DNA from: CAZCCV01 sp964497515
Lineage (GTDB): Bacteria > Armatimonadota > UBA5829 > DTLH01
Direction of reading: 5' to 3'
Assembly: GCA_964497515.1 (NCBI GenBank)
Contig: CAZCCV010000005.1
Location: 1-64,000, forward strand
Length of the DNA stretch: 64,000 bases
Under the pieces are notes generated by a model. That model searched no databases. It was not told the origin of the DNA and was given only the letters and a program-made list of their open reading frames with translations. Position 1 is the stretch's first letter. Every line of letters begins with the position of its first letter. A program made the position numbers and the translations under genes. Of the stretch, positions 26,027-34,833 are shown in pieces.

Positions 26027-26057
26027 ACAGCCTCCTATGAGTATCATAGAAGGCTGT
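26027..26057 (-). terminator. Terminator after the duplicated-domain secreted protein gene
   Basis: A 14-base-pair stem with one mismatch: ACAGCCTCCTATGA (26027-26040) pairs with TCATAGAAGGCTGT (26044-26057) around a three-base loop. On the minus strand it is followed after five bases by TTTTT, so it ends transcription of the minus-strand gene. Confidence 0.7.
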
Positions 26058-26098
26058 GTATGTTAACCAAACCTGCTTATCTTCAGAAAGCAGTCCGG

Positions 26099-27010
26099 CT
26101 ATCTGCGGTTTCTGTTGTCGTTCTTGTTCTTTGGAATGAGAACACGGGACTTGGTTCTTTCTTTGATTCGGTCTCGCGTAGAGGTAGACTGTTTCTGGTC
26201 AGCGACTGTCGTATCTATCAAAGCCGTAAGTCCCACACCCTCAACACGTTTCATCTTAAGTGGGTTAATCGCATCAGTCGGAACGAGCACTTTAACTCTG
26301 AATCGTCCGTTTGCAAAGATGTCATCGAACTGCCAGACAACTTTAGCAGTGTTTAATGTGTTGGCAGATCCCGATATCTGAGCACCACCAATGTAAGCTT
26401 TCTCGCCGAAGCCGGCTATCGGAATAACCGCTGTAGCTTCACTCTTGTTGAATGTGATTGCATTTATCGCTTTGTCAATCGGTTCGGCAACTGCCGAAAT
26501 CGCTGCGGCTACGCCGGCAGCTCTGAGTATTTGGGAAGATCCAATTGAATCGCTGTAGCTTTTGTGCGTCAAACCGCCAGAGAGCGATACATCAATAACC
26601 GCCGTCACTCCCACTTTGTCTACACGCTGCAGTTGAGCTGGGTTTATACTGGAGCTGGGAACCAGCGCTTTGATTCGATAGCGTCCGCTATCAAAACTCT
26701 GTTCATACTGAAACACCGCTTTCGTCTGTTCCACCAGAACCTTGGCGCCAGCAACCTGTGCTCCCCCAATGTAACCTTTATCTCCAACTGAGAGAATAGG
26801 CACTACTTTCGTCTCCAAATTATGCGGAAGCCCGTGGCGGAGGGTAATCGTGTTAATGAAGCTGTCCAGTTGGTTTGCATACTGTTTTACTAAGTATCCA
26901 ACTGCTGCGCCCTTCAGCGCCATACTCGCTATATTTGCTGCACCAGCCTGAACGGACAGCAGTGCCACAAGCGCAGTTGTTGTGGCTAGTAATTTGGTCT
27001 TTTTGAACAT
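26099..27010 (-). CDS. Secreted protein with two copies of an unknown domain
   Basis: A 303-residue protein with a signal peptide (MFKKTKLLATTTALVALL, cleavage near AGAAN). It contains an internal duplication: one copy at about residues 55-150 and one at about 175-270. Matching segments are KGYIGGAQVAG and KAYIGGAQISG, then SGRYRIKALVPSSSINP and NGRFRVKVLVPTDAINP, then VDKVGVTAVID and VEGVGLTALID. Between the copies is an Ala-rich stretch; the C-terminus is highly basic and charged. ATG 27010 is favoured by GGGGGAGG upstream. I do not recognise the domain; it may be a strand-rich extracellular module. The gene is divergent from the copper ATPase. Confidence 0.75.
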   Translation of the reverse strand: MFKKTKLLATTTALVALLSVQAGAANIASMALKGAAVGYLVKQYANQLDSFINTITLRHGLPHNLETKVVPILSVGDKGYIGGAQVAGAKVLVEQTKAVFQYEQSFDSGRYRIKALVPSSSINPAQLQRVDKVGVTAVIDVSLSGGLTHKSYSDSIGSSQILRAAGVAAAISAVAEPIDKAINAITFNKSEATAVIPIAGFGEKAYIGGAQISGSANTLNTAKVVWQFDDIFANGRFRVKVLVPTDAINPLKMKRVEGVGLTALIDTTVADQKQSTSTRDRIKERTKSRVLIPKNKNDNRNRR

Positions 27011-27123
27011 TGTCGCTACCTCCCCCATGTGACTCGTAAGGCCAGTTACTACTAATATTAAGACGTCAGAAGGCTCCGCGGGTTCCCTATCGCGACAGTT
27101 TCCAGTCTCGAGGGTTACTTTCT

Positions 27124-27147
27124 ATACCCCACGGGGTATGGTATAAT
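27124..27147 (+). promoter_or_regulatory. CsoR-type copper operator overlapping the copA promoter
   Basis: ATACCCC (27124-27130) and GGGGTAT (27133-27139) form a near-perfect inverted repeat with a two-base centre, which is the known operator type of CsoR-family copper repressors. The -10 hexamer TATAAT (27142-27147) follows at once, so a bound repressor would cover the promoter; the -35 is poor. The gene starts at 27190. No csoR gene is in the window. Confidence 0.8.
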
Positions 27148-27189
27148 TCAAAGAGAAAAGAATATCCATCTGGCAGAACGAGGCAGAAA

Positions 27190-29658
27190 ATGGCGACAAA
27201 GACAATCGATCTTCCAATAACCGGTATAACGTGCGCAGGGTGCGCTGCTAAGATAGAACGAGGTGTTGGCAGGCTGGGCGGCATTGAAAAAGTGAACTTG
27301 AACCCGGCCACCAATACGCTTACAGTAACCTTCGACCCAGATCACGTCAGCGTGGCAGACTTTGCAGCCAGAGTTAAAGAGCTCGGCTATGGTACCCGCT
27401 TGTCATCCATCACATTTGGGATTCAGGGGATACATTGTGCCGCGTGTGTGCGACGTGTCGAGCAGCAGCTTTCTGCACTCGATGGTGTGGTTCGCGCTTC
27501 CGTCAACTTTGCTACCGAGCAAGCTACTGTCGACTATGTTTCTCAGCAGATAGATGCGGAGGATATCAAAGCGGCCGTTCGAGATGCCGGCTATGAAGTC
27601 GCAAAGCAGTCATCCGACGATTCTTTGCAAGAGAGCGCAGGGAATCAGGATGAGCACTCGAATCGTGCGGGTGCATCAGATTGGAAACAACGGCTTCTGG
27701 TGAGCATTCTCTTCACGATTCCTATAGTAATTGGAATGCTGCACGACTTCGCGCCTTTGTCCTCCGTAATCCCAGCGTTCTTTGCAAATTCGTTCTTCCT
27801 TTGGGCGATGGCGACTCCCGTGCAGTTTTACGGTGGATGGCAGTTCTACAAAGGCGCGTGGGCGGCGCTTAAGCACGGCCAGTCCGATATGAATACACTA
27901 ATTGTTGTAGGAAGCTCGGCTGCGTATCTCTACAGCATCGCGGCGATAATCTTCCCGGGATTCTTCAAATCGGCAGGGGGCGGCCACGCAGCAGTCTATT
28001 TCGATACATCAGCAGTGATTATCACTCTAATTCTCCTCGGGCGATGGCTTGAGGCAAGAGCACGTGGCAGGGCGTCCGATGCAATCAGGAGTCTCGCGAG
28101 ACTTCGGCCGAAGACTGCTAAAGTTGTGCGAGATGGGCAGGAATTAGACATCCCGGTGGAGTCTGTCAGCGTGGGGGATTTGATAATTGTTCGCCCTGGT
28201 GAGAGCATTCCCGTCGATGGCGTGGTTGTTGATGGGTCATCTGCCGTAGATGAATCGATGATCACAGGCGAGAGCATATCCGTAACAAAGCAAGCCAACG
28301 ATGAAGTAATAGGTGCAACTATCAACCGCACAGGCAGTTTTACATTCCGTGCAACCAAAGTTGGAAAAGACACTGCACTGGCTCAGATCATCCGAATGGT
28401 TGAGCAAGCTCAAGGCTCGAAGGCTCCTATTCAGCGTATGGCCGATGTGATAGCCAGCTATTTTGTACCAGTAGTAATGGTAATTGCAGCCCTAACCTTT
28501 GTTGTATGGATGATATGGGGGCCGCAGCCGGCGTTCAGTTTTGCACTACTCAAATTCGTCGCTGTTCTGATAATAGCCTGCCCGTGTGCGCTCGGCCTTG
28601 CTACGCCCACAGCAATTATGGTCGGCACAGGAAAGGGTGCTGAGATGGGTGTTCTGATCAAAGGTGGAGAGATTCTGGAACGCGCTCATCGAGTCTCCAC
28701 AGTGGTCTTAGACAAAACCGGCACACTAACAAAAGGTGAGCCGACACTGGTCGACGTTGTTCCCGCGCAGGGTGTGGACGAAAAGGAGTTGCTGAGATTT
28801 GCTGCATCTGCCGAAAGACGTTCCGAGCATCCTTTGGGGCAAGCTATCGTGCAGGGTGCCGAGTCTCGCGGAATTGAGCTATCTGAAGTTACAGCTTTTG
28901 CAGCGCTTGCCGGAGAGGGAGTCGACGCTACAATCGATGGTAAACAGGTGCTTATCGGAAACGAGAGGTTCCTGACAATGCGCGCGGTTGCGCTGGGAGA
29001 TCTGGTTGGGGTTGCTGAAGAGTTGTCATCTGAGGGGAAAACCCCTGTCTATGTGTCGATAGATAGTAAGCCTGCAGGTGTGGTTGCAGTTGCCGACACG
29101 CTGAAAGAGAGTTCTGTAGGTGCAGTGCAAGCTATGCATAAAATGGGGTTGGAAGTCGTTATGATAACGGGTGACAACAAGCGCACTGCTCAAGCAATAG
29201 CCAAGCAGACCGGAATCGACAGGGCGCTCGCGGAAGTTCTTCCCGAGGAGAAAGCAGAAGAGATCAAACGGTTGCAGGGTGAGGGTAAGGCCGTGGTAAT
29301 GGTCGGTGACGGGATAAACGATGCCCCAGCCCTCGCTCAGGCAGATGTGGGTATGGCCATAGGCGCCGGAACCGACGTTGCTATGGAGGCCGCAGATATA
29401 ACGCTGGTATCGGGTGATCTCACAGGCGTTGTAACGGCGATACGACTGAGTCGCCAGACCATAAAGACGGTAAAAGAGAATCTGTTCCTGTCATTCATAT
29501 ACAATATAGTTCTGATCCCGCTTGCGGCAGGTGTCTTGTATCCTGCGTTTGGGATACAGCTCAACCCAATGTGGGCCGCTGCTGCAATGTCGTTATCGTC
29601 TATATCAGTTGTCACCAACTCACTCAGACTGAGAAGTTACAGGATTCCTGCCGTATGA
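27190..29658 (+). CDS. copA: Copper-exporting P-type ATPase
   Basis: An 822-residue P1B-type ATPase that pumps Cu(I) out of the cytoplasm. Two heavy-metal-associated domains come first: GITCAGCAAKIE with Cys15 and Cys18, and GIHCAACVRRVE with Cys83 and Cys86. The membrane part has the metal-site CPC motif in IIACPCALGLATP (about residue 463). The phosphorylation loop is DKTGTLTKGEP with Asp508; SEHPLGQA and GDGINDAPALAQADVG complete the soluble domains, and the TM8 region carries the copper-type residues. It has its own CsoR-type operator. It has no copper chaperone neighbour. Length and motif set are complete. Confidence 0.96.
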   Translation: MATKTIDLPITGITCAGCAAKIERGVGRLGGIEKVNLNPATNTLTVTFDPDHVSVADFAARVKELGYGTRLSSITFGIQGIHCAACVRRVEQQLSALDGVVRASVNFATEQATVDYVSQQIDAEDIKAAVRDAGYEVAKQSSDDSLQESAGNQDEHSNRAGASDWKQRLLVSILFTIPIVIGMLHDFAPLSSVIPAFFANSFFLWAMATPVQFYGGWQFYKGAWAALKHGQSDMNTLIVVGSSAAYLYSIAAIIFPGFFKSAGGGHAAVYFDTSAVIITLILLGRWLEARARGRASDAIRSLARLRPKTAKVVRDGQELDIPVESVSVGDLIIVRPGESIPVDGVVVDGSSAVDESMITGESISVTKQANDEVIGATINRTGSFTFRATKVGKDTALAQIIRMVEQAQGSKAPIQRMADVIASYFVPVVMVIAALTFVVWMIWGPQPAFSFALLKFVAVLIIACPCALGLATPTAIMVGTGKGAEMGVLIKGGEILERAHRVSTVVLDKTGTLTKGEPTLVDVVPAQGVDEKELLRFAASAERRSEHPLGQAIVQGAESRGIELSEVTAFAALAGEGVDATIDGKQVLIGNERFLTMRAVALGDLVGVAEELSSEGKTPVYVSIDSKPAGVVAVADTLKESSVGAVQAMHKMGLEVVMITGDNKRTAQAIAKQTGIDRALAEVLPEEKAEEIKRLQGEGKAVVMVGDGINDAPALAQADVGMAIGAGTDVAMEAADITLVSGDLTGVVTAIRLSRQTIKTVKENLFLSFIYNIVLIPLAAGVLYPAFGIQLNPMWAAAAMSLSSISVVTNSLRLRSYRIPAV

Positions 29659-29809
29659 TATACTGCTCAACCCGGGTTTTCTAACCATAAGCTGCTAAAG
29701 ATGAGCTTGTTGCCCACCAAAACTGCTTGACATCTGAGCCATAACCGGAGAAGATAATGGGTATCTTGCGAGCGTCGGGTACAGGCGCAGTTTTGAGAGG
29801 GAGATGAAC

Positions 29810-31399
29810 ATGGGTGATCAGAGTTTTGACCGTGTGCCGTCTGAGACCGCATCAGCGGTTCGCAGTGGTACACCAAGTTTTCAACTCCCGGCTGGAGCGA
29901 CATCAAGGGGTGTGCTGGTTATCGACAATGACTCGCGCATCGCTTCTGCCGATCTCAACATTTTCAGCCTGTTTTCTCTTCCGATGGGTGGGCTTATAGG
30001 GCAGGATACCTATGCTGCCGTCGATCTCCTCAAGCAACACTTTGTAGAGTCTGACGACTACGCAGCCAGTTGGCGCGTGATTCAAGAAGACCCATCCGTG
30101 GTATTAGACGAAGTGTTACACGCCTTAAGCCCCGATGACCGAGTTTTCCATCGCTACAGTGCCCCGATTCTTGGCAGCGATGGCACTACTGTTGGTAGAG
30201 TAGAGATTTACAGCGACATAACAAGGCGCCGCGAGCTTGAATCCAACGTCCGCAGGTCTTACGAGCAGCTAAAGACCACACGCGATCAGTTAGTGCAGTC
30301 AGAGAAACTCCGTGCCATTGGCGAGATCGCCAGCGGAGTCGCGCACGATTTCAATAATACGTTGGGAATCATCCTGGGGAATATCCAGTTGTTGCTGAGA
30401 AATGAGCAGGATGAATCCTCCAAAGTCCGGCTCGAAGCTGCGCAGCGGGCAGCTCTCGACGCGGTAGACACCGTAAGACGTATCCAGGAGTTCACCAGAA
30501 CTCGTCCAGAAGAACCACCAGCGGCATTGGATCTCAGTGCTTTATCTACAGAAGTCGTAGAGATGATGCGCCCCGCTTGGCAGGATGCTGCTAACGCACA
30601 GGGACGATCCATCGAAGCAGTTGTGGAGTCGACAAAACCAGTTTTCGTGCTCGGAAACGCCGCAAGTGTGCGAGAAGTCGTTATCAACATCTTCTTCAAC
30701 GCGATTCAGGCGATGCCTTACGGAGGAGCTGTGAGGGTTTCGACTGGTAGCGGTAAAGCTATGGGCTGGGTGAAGATTGCCGATAATGGTGTTGGGATGA
30801 CCGAAGAAGTGAAGAACAGAGTTTTCGACCCGTTCTTCACTACACGCGGAGTTCAGGGAACTGGGCTTGGGATGAGCGTTGCCTATGGGATTATCCGGCG
30901 ACACGGAGGCAGTATCGATATCGAAAGCGAGCCTGGCTGCGGCACAACTGTCACCGTGACGCTTCCTTCAGCCGACGAAGGCCTGGCGAGAGATATTGCA
31001 GGGCCAGAAGAAAACGCTGTCGGTGGTGAACCAGCAAGAATTCTTGTGGTTGATGATGAAGATATGTTTGCCGAAGTTCTGGTAGAGATGCTCTCCGAAT
31101 TCGGCCACGAAGTGAAAATCGCCCGAAGCGGACCGGATGCCTTGGAACAGTTTGAAGAAAGCGAGTTCGATCTCGTTTTAACCGACTTGGGAATGCCTGA
31201 GATGTCCGGCTGGCAGGTGGCGAAGGCTGTAAAAGATATAAATCGCGATACTCCGGTCGTTCTTCTCACGGGCTGGGGAGCCGCACTTGCCGAAAAGGAT
31301 CTTGAGGCTTCGCAGGTTGATATGGTACTCTCAAAGCCCGTTAAAATGGAAGACTTGGCGCTGGTTGTTGCAGAAGCGCTAGGCAAGGCGGTTCAGTAG
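29810..31399 (+). CDS. Hybrid histidine kinase (PAS-like, HisKA, HATPase, receiver)
   Basis: A 529-residue soluble sensor kinase with no membrane segment. Residues about 30-145 form a PAS-like sensor; then HisKA with phosphorylated His in SGVAHDFNNTLGI (near residue 180), HATPase with N-box NIFFNAIQAM, DNGVGM and GTGLGMSVA, and a C-terminal receiver domain with the acceptor Asp in LTDLGMPEMSGW (near residue 460). ATG 29810 follows GAGGGAG with normal spacing; 29804 is an alternative two codons earlier. It lies 55 bases upstream of an NtrC-family regulator, and with sigma-54 and the flagellar operon nearby it is the likely input to flagellar control. A hybrid kinase normally needs a separate phosphotransfer protein; the DHp-only protein two genes downstream is a candidate. 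Confidence 0.9.
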   Translation: MGDQSFDRVPSETASAVRSGTPSFQLPAGATSRGVLVIDNDSRIASADLNIFSLFSLPMGGLIGQDTYAAVDLLKQHFVESDDYAASWRVIQEDPSVVLDEVLHALSPDDRVFHRYSAPILGSDGTTVGRVEIYSDITRRRELESNVRRSYEQLKTTRDQLVQSEKLRAIGEIASGVAHDFNNTLGIILGNIQLLLRNEQDESSKVRLEAAQRAALDAVDTVRRIQEFTRTRPEEPPAALDLSALSTEVVEMMRPAWQDAANAQGRSIEAVVESTKPVFVLGNAASVREVVINIFFNAIQAMPYGGAVRVSTGSGKAMGWVKIADNGVGMTEEVKNRVFDPFFTTRGVQGTGLGMSVAYGIIRRHGGSIDIESEPGCGTTVTVTLPSADEGLARDIAGPEENAVGGEPARILVVDDEDMFAEVLVEMLSEFGHEVKIARSGPDALEQFEESEFDLVLTDLGMPEMSGWQVAKAVKDINRDTPVVLLTGWGAALAEKDLEASQVDMVLSKPVKMEDLALVVAEALGKAVQ

Positions 31400-31454
31400 C
31401 TAGGGGAAACAGTTCTACTTAAGAATGTCCCTTATCTGAAAGGATTCTCTGTTC

Positions 31455-32870
31455 TTGAGCGCAAAACAAATACTGATAGTAGATGATGAGGAATCGATAA
31501 GGGCTGTTTTGGCCGATCTGTTCGACGACCTTGGTTACAAGGTTGGTGTAAGCGGTGAAGGCAAAGGTGGCCTTGAAGCGGCACTTTCAGAAGACTATGA
31601 CCTTGTTATTCTCGATCTCAGCCTGCCAGGTGTCAGCAGACTCGATATGCTCCGTTCGCTCAAGGAATCCAAACCCGATTTGCCGGTGATAATTATTACT
31701 GGTTATGCCTCGATGAAGAGTGCTCTCGAAGCTATGAAGCTCGGAGCGTACGACTACATAACCAAGCCTTTTGATCTGGACAATGTTCAGCTAGTCGCCG
31801 AGCGCGCATTAGAACGACATCGGCTAATCGACGAAAACCGTTACTTGCAAAGTGAGCTAAGAAGTCACTATGGTTTCGATAATGTAATTGGTCTTAGTCC
31901 CGAAGCGCAGAAAGCATATCTGCTGGCTGCTAAGGTTGCAGACAGCAACGCATCCGTCCTCATTTTGGGAGAAACCGGCACGGGTAAAGAGTATCTGGCT
32001 CGCGCGATCCACTATCAGAGTTCCCGCGCAAACGGGCCATTCGTCAAGGTGAGTTGTGCTGCGCTTCCAGAATCGCTACTTGAAAGCGAGTTGTTCGGGC
32101 ACGAAAAAGGTGCTTTCACAGGAGCCATTGCACGCAGGCTGGGGCGTTTTGAAATGGCTGACGGCGGCACTATTTTCCTGGATGAAATCGGAGATACCAC
32201 ACCAGCCACGCAGATCAAACTGCTGCGCGTTCTACAGGAAAAACAGTTCGAACGTGTAGGCGGGAGCGACACTCTCTCGGTGGATGTCAGGGTCATAGCC
32301 GCCACAAACCGCAATTTGCGAGATGCCATAGCAGAAAAGTCCTTCAGGGAGGATCTGTACTACAGGCTCAACGTAGTGACTATCAATCTTCCTCCGTTAC
32401 GAGCTAGACCGGAAGACATTTCGGATTTTGTTGGGCATTTTATCAACAAGTACCGCGAAGACACTGGGAAGAATATCACCGATATATCTCACGAGGGGCT
32501 GGATATGCTCCGCCGCTATCCGTGGTCGGGGAATATCCGTGAGCTCGAAAACTGCATCGAGCGCGCGGTGATTCTATGTAATGGCAACACCATCCTTCCA
32601 CAGCATCTTTTGTTAAGCGATAGTTTGTCGGATGGTGCAGTGCCCGCAACATCCAGCCGAGAACCAGAAGAGTTTGAACCAAAATCGCTGCAAGAAATAG
32701 AAAGAGAGTACGTTTCTAAAGTCCTGCGCTACTGTGGGATGAACCAGACGAAAGCCGCGAAAATCCTCGGAATTGACCGCAAAACACTCCGCAACAGGAT
32801 CAGGGAGTTCGGGCTGGGTACGGAAATTGCTGAGACTGCCCCTGATTATGATGAACAGACTCACCGATAA
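31455..32870 (+). CDS. NtrC-family sigma-54-dependent response regulator
   Basis: A 471-residue transcription activator. The receiver domain has acidic residues at DDEE, acceptor Asp54 in ILDLSLPG and Lys104. The AAA+ domain contains Walker A GETGTGKE (172-179), the sigma-54-contacting loop GAFTGA (219-224) and Walker B FLDEIG. The C-terminus is a Fis-type helix-turn-helix (MNQTKAAKILGIDRKTLRN). The intact GAFTGA loop means it should remodel sigma-54 holoenzyme. TTG 31455 is the start; no ATG fits. It overlaps the DHp-only gene by 23 bases. It is the best candidate for activating the sigma-54 promoters at 34773 and 43753 before flagellar genes, as FlrC and FleR do in other bacteria. Confidence 0.93.
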   Translation: MSAKQILIVDDEESIRAVLADLFDDLGYKVGVSGEGKGGLEAALSEDYDLVILDLSLPGVSRLDMLRSLKESKPDLPVIIITGYASMKSALEAMKLGAYDYITKPFDLDNVQLVAERALERHRLIDENRYLQSELRSHYGFDNVIGLSPEAQKAYLLAAKVADSNASVLILGETGTGKEYLARAIHYQSSRANGPFVKVSCAALPESLLESELFGHEKGAFTGAIARRLGRFEMADGGTIFLDEIGDTTPATQIKLLRVLQEKQFERVGGSDTLSVDVRVIAATNRNLRDAIAEKSFREDLYYRLNVVTINLPPLRARPEDISDFVGHFINKYREDTGKNITDISHEGLDMLRRYPWSGNIRELENCIERAVILCNGNTILPQHLLLSDSLSDGAVPATSSREPEEFEPKSLQEIEREYVSKVLRYCGMNQTKAAKILGIDRKTLRNRIREFGLGTEIAETAPDYDEQTHR

Positions 32871-33240
32871 TCTCACTGGCTATCTGTCAACAGTGTTAGC
32901 GCGTGCGCACTCGGCTCGTGATGAAGCCGATCTGGACGACCTCGCGCGGCGTGTCGAAGCAGAAATACAGAAGCTTCTGGAAAGAGCTAAGAACGAAGAG
33001 GCCTCAAGGCTTGCAGCTTGGCTTGCTCACAAGATCAATAATCCTCTTGGGGCAATATCTGGAAGCGCTCAGCTTCTTGGCCGTCGGCTCGAACGAGAGT
33101 CTCTCGATCCTGCGGCTTCTGAGAAATGCGAGCACTACGTGCAAAGCATTCGCACTCAGGTAGAGCGCTGCGCAGGGATTATGAACGAGCTTCTGGAAAA
33201 TGCCAGACGCGCTTGCCAATACACTGTTGATGAGCACTAA
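32848..33240 (+). CDS. Stand-alone DHp (HisKA-only) phosphotransfer protein
   Basis: A 130-residue protein that starts within the end of the NtrC gene. After a helical N-terminus (residues 15-50, charged coiled coil) comes a full HisKA dimerisation helix pair with H-box LAAWLAHKINNPLGAISGSA, the histidine near residue 61, and a second helix ending MNELLENARR. There is no ATPase domain: the frame ends within about 20 residues after the second helix, and only 66 bases remain before rpoN. A histidine-bearing four-helix dimer without ATPase activity cannot phosphorylate itself but could relay phosphate like Spo0B, ChpT or an Hpt domain. Its position between the hybrid kinase/NtrC pair and sigma-54 supports this. 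Function is inferred; a truncated kinase is the alternative. Confidence 0.7.
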   Translation: MMNRLTDNLTGYLSTVLARAHSARDEADLDDLARRVEAEIQKLLERAKNEEASRLAAWLAHKINNPLGAISGSAQLLGRRLERESLDPAASEKCEHYVQSIRTQVERCAGIMNELLENARRACQYTVDEH

Positions 33241-33306
33241 GTCGGTGCTAAGCACTGACTATTAGAGACTGGAGTCCCTACGGCTCTTAAGCCAGTAAAA
33301 TACGCA

Positions 33307-34719
33307 ATGTCAATCCGTGCAGGTATATCACAAAAGCAGACGGCCGGAATGTCCCCCGACCACATCGTCGGTAAGGCTGTGCTGAAGATGGGGCTTCAGG
33401 AACTGCAAGAGTATGTCCAACAGGCTTTGACAGAGAATCCAGCCTTGTCGCTTGCCGAAGATACTGTCTGTCTGATTTGTGGATCTGCACTTATCGCTGG
33501 TACTTGCATCACCTGTGGCGCCAGTGTTTGCGACGAAACCGAGTTCAGCAAGAACCAGGATGATGAATGGTCGGAAGGGCAGTGGACAGTTGTTGAGCTT
33601 CCCGAAGACGACTATGAACCGTTTGCCGCGGTAGCGACGCCGAGCTCGTTGGTAGACCATCTTAAGCAGCAGATTCGCGCTCACTTCGCCGAGAACGATA
33701 TTGCAATTGCAGAGTTTGTCGTAGATTCTCTGGATGAAGATGGGTATTTACGAGAGCCACTCTTCGATATGGCTGCAAAGTTTGGTTTAAGCGTTCCCCA
33801 GTTTAGAGAAGTGCTCGACCAGGTTCAAGAACTCGACCCGCCCGGTATCGCTGCTACATGCCTTCAAGAATGCTTGCTAATCCAGTTAAGGCACTTGGGC
33901 GACAATTCGATACCTAAGTCCCGCGCAGAGATGATTATTCAGAAATGCTGGGACGATGTATCGAGGATGAAGCTCGACCACGTTGCGAAAGAACTTGATC
34001 TCACCAGAGAGGATGTGCTTTCAGTTCTAGCTTACATACGTGACAAATTGAATCCTCATCCGGCATGCATGTTTACCGATCCCTGGCAGAGAATGGCGCC
34101 GCGCCGCGACCCGAAAATCGCACCAGATGTCGTAATCCGAAACACGGAAGCTGGATTCGTGGTAGATATTATCGACCCGATCTCGAGCCGGATTACCCTC
34201 GATGAAATGTACGCCAGCCTCTACGCTGAAATGTCGCGCAAGCGGAAGGGGTTTTCGGAGACAGACGGAGCGTGTCTTCGAGAACAAGTCCAGAGTGCGC
34301 GTGCTTTGATCGAAGCGCTGGAGTTCAGACACACATCGCTCCGCATCATCGCAGACGAGCTCTTCCGCTGCCAGGCTGAGTTCTTCTCAAAAGGTTCTGC
34401 ATATCTAAAACCGCTCACCCGCAAAGAACTCGCTGCCAAGGTGGGACTGCACGAATCCACGGTATGTAGGGCGACAGACGGAAAGACAATCCAGCTTCAA
34501 ACCGGAGAAGTCATTACATTCGATACACTCTTCGATGCAGCGCTTCCAGTAAAAGAGATGGTTCGCAAACTGTCTTTCGAAAGAATCGATGGCAAACCGC
34601 TCTCGGACGGACAGATAGCCGAACGCCTGCAATCGGAGGGTATCCAGATCGCCCGCCGCACAGTCGCGAAGTATCGCGATGAAATGCGCGTCCTCCCAGT
34701 AGATTACAGAAACCTCTAA
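33307..34719 (+). CDS. rpoN: RNA polymerase sigma-54 factor with a CxxC-CxxC insertion
   Basis: A 470-residue sigma-54. Region I is recognisable but short (VLKMGLQELQEYVQQALTE, residues 25-43). Instead of the usual acidic region II, residues 55-75 carry C-x2-C-x8-C-x2-C (Cys55, 58, 67, 70, plus Cys75), which looks like a small zinc ribbon, followed by an acidic linker. The core-binding and DNA-binding regions are intact, and the RpoN box reads ARRTVAKYRDEM near residue 449. No clear ribosome binding site is seen at ATG 33307. It directly precedes the flagellar operon and follows the NtrC/DHp pair, an arrangement suggesting that sigma-54 here is mainly devoted to flagella. Confidence 0.92.
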   Translation: MSIRAGISQKQTAGMSPDHIVGKAVLKMGLQELQEYVQQALTENPALSLAEDTVCLICGSALIAGTCITCGASVCDETEFSKNQDDEWSEGQWTVVELPEDDYEPFAAVATPSSLVDHLKQQIRAHFAENDIAIAEFVVDSLDEDGYLREPLFDMAAKFGLSVPQFREVLDQVQELDPPGIAATCLQECLLIQLRHLGDNSIPKSRAEMIIQKCWDDVSRMKLDHVAKELDLTREDVLSVLAYIRDKLNPHPACMFTDPWQRMAPRRDPKIAPDVVIRNTEAGFVVDIIDPISSRITLDEMYASLYAEMSRKRKGFSETDGACLREQVQSARALIEALEFRHTSLRIIADELFRCQAEFFSKGSAYLKPLTRKELAAKVGLHESTVCRATDGKTIQLQTGEVITFDTLFDAALPVKEMVRKLSFERIDGKPLSDGQIAERLQSEGIQIARRTVAKYRDEMRVLPVDYRNL

Positions 34720-34772
34720 CCTTCTGTCTTCAACCGCCTGCGACACACCTGTATCTTCCCACACCAAATACC

Positions 34773-34788
34773 TGGCACAGCAATTGCT
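34773..34788 (+). promoter_or_regulatory. Sigma-54 promoter for the main flagellar operon
   Basis: TGGCAC (34773-34778), five bases, then TTGCT (34784-34788): a perfect -24/-12 element with GG and GC ten bases apart. It lies 46 bases before flgB in the rpoN-flgB gap. No comparable sigma-70 element is seen there. Confidence 0.85.
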
Positions 34789-34833
34789 GTATAGGGGCTG
34801 CCGCATTGCTGGCCGGCGGGAGGTGGATAGAGT

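Noticed and set aside
29727..29758. TTGACA with GATAAT before the hybrid kinase
   Set aside because: The spacing is 20 bases, too long for a normal promoter.
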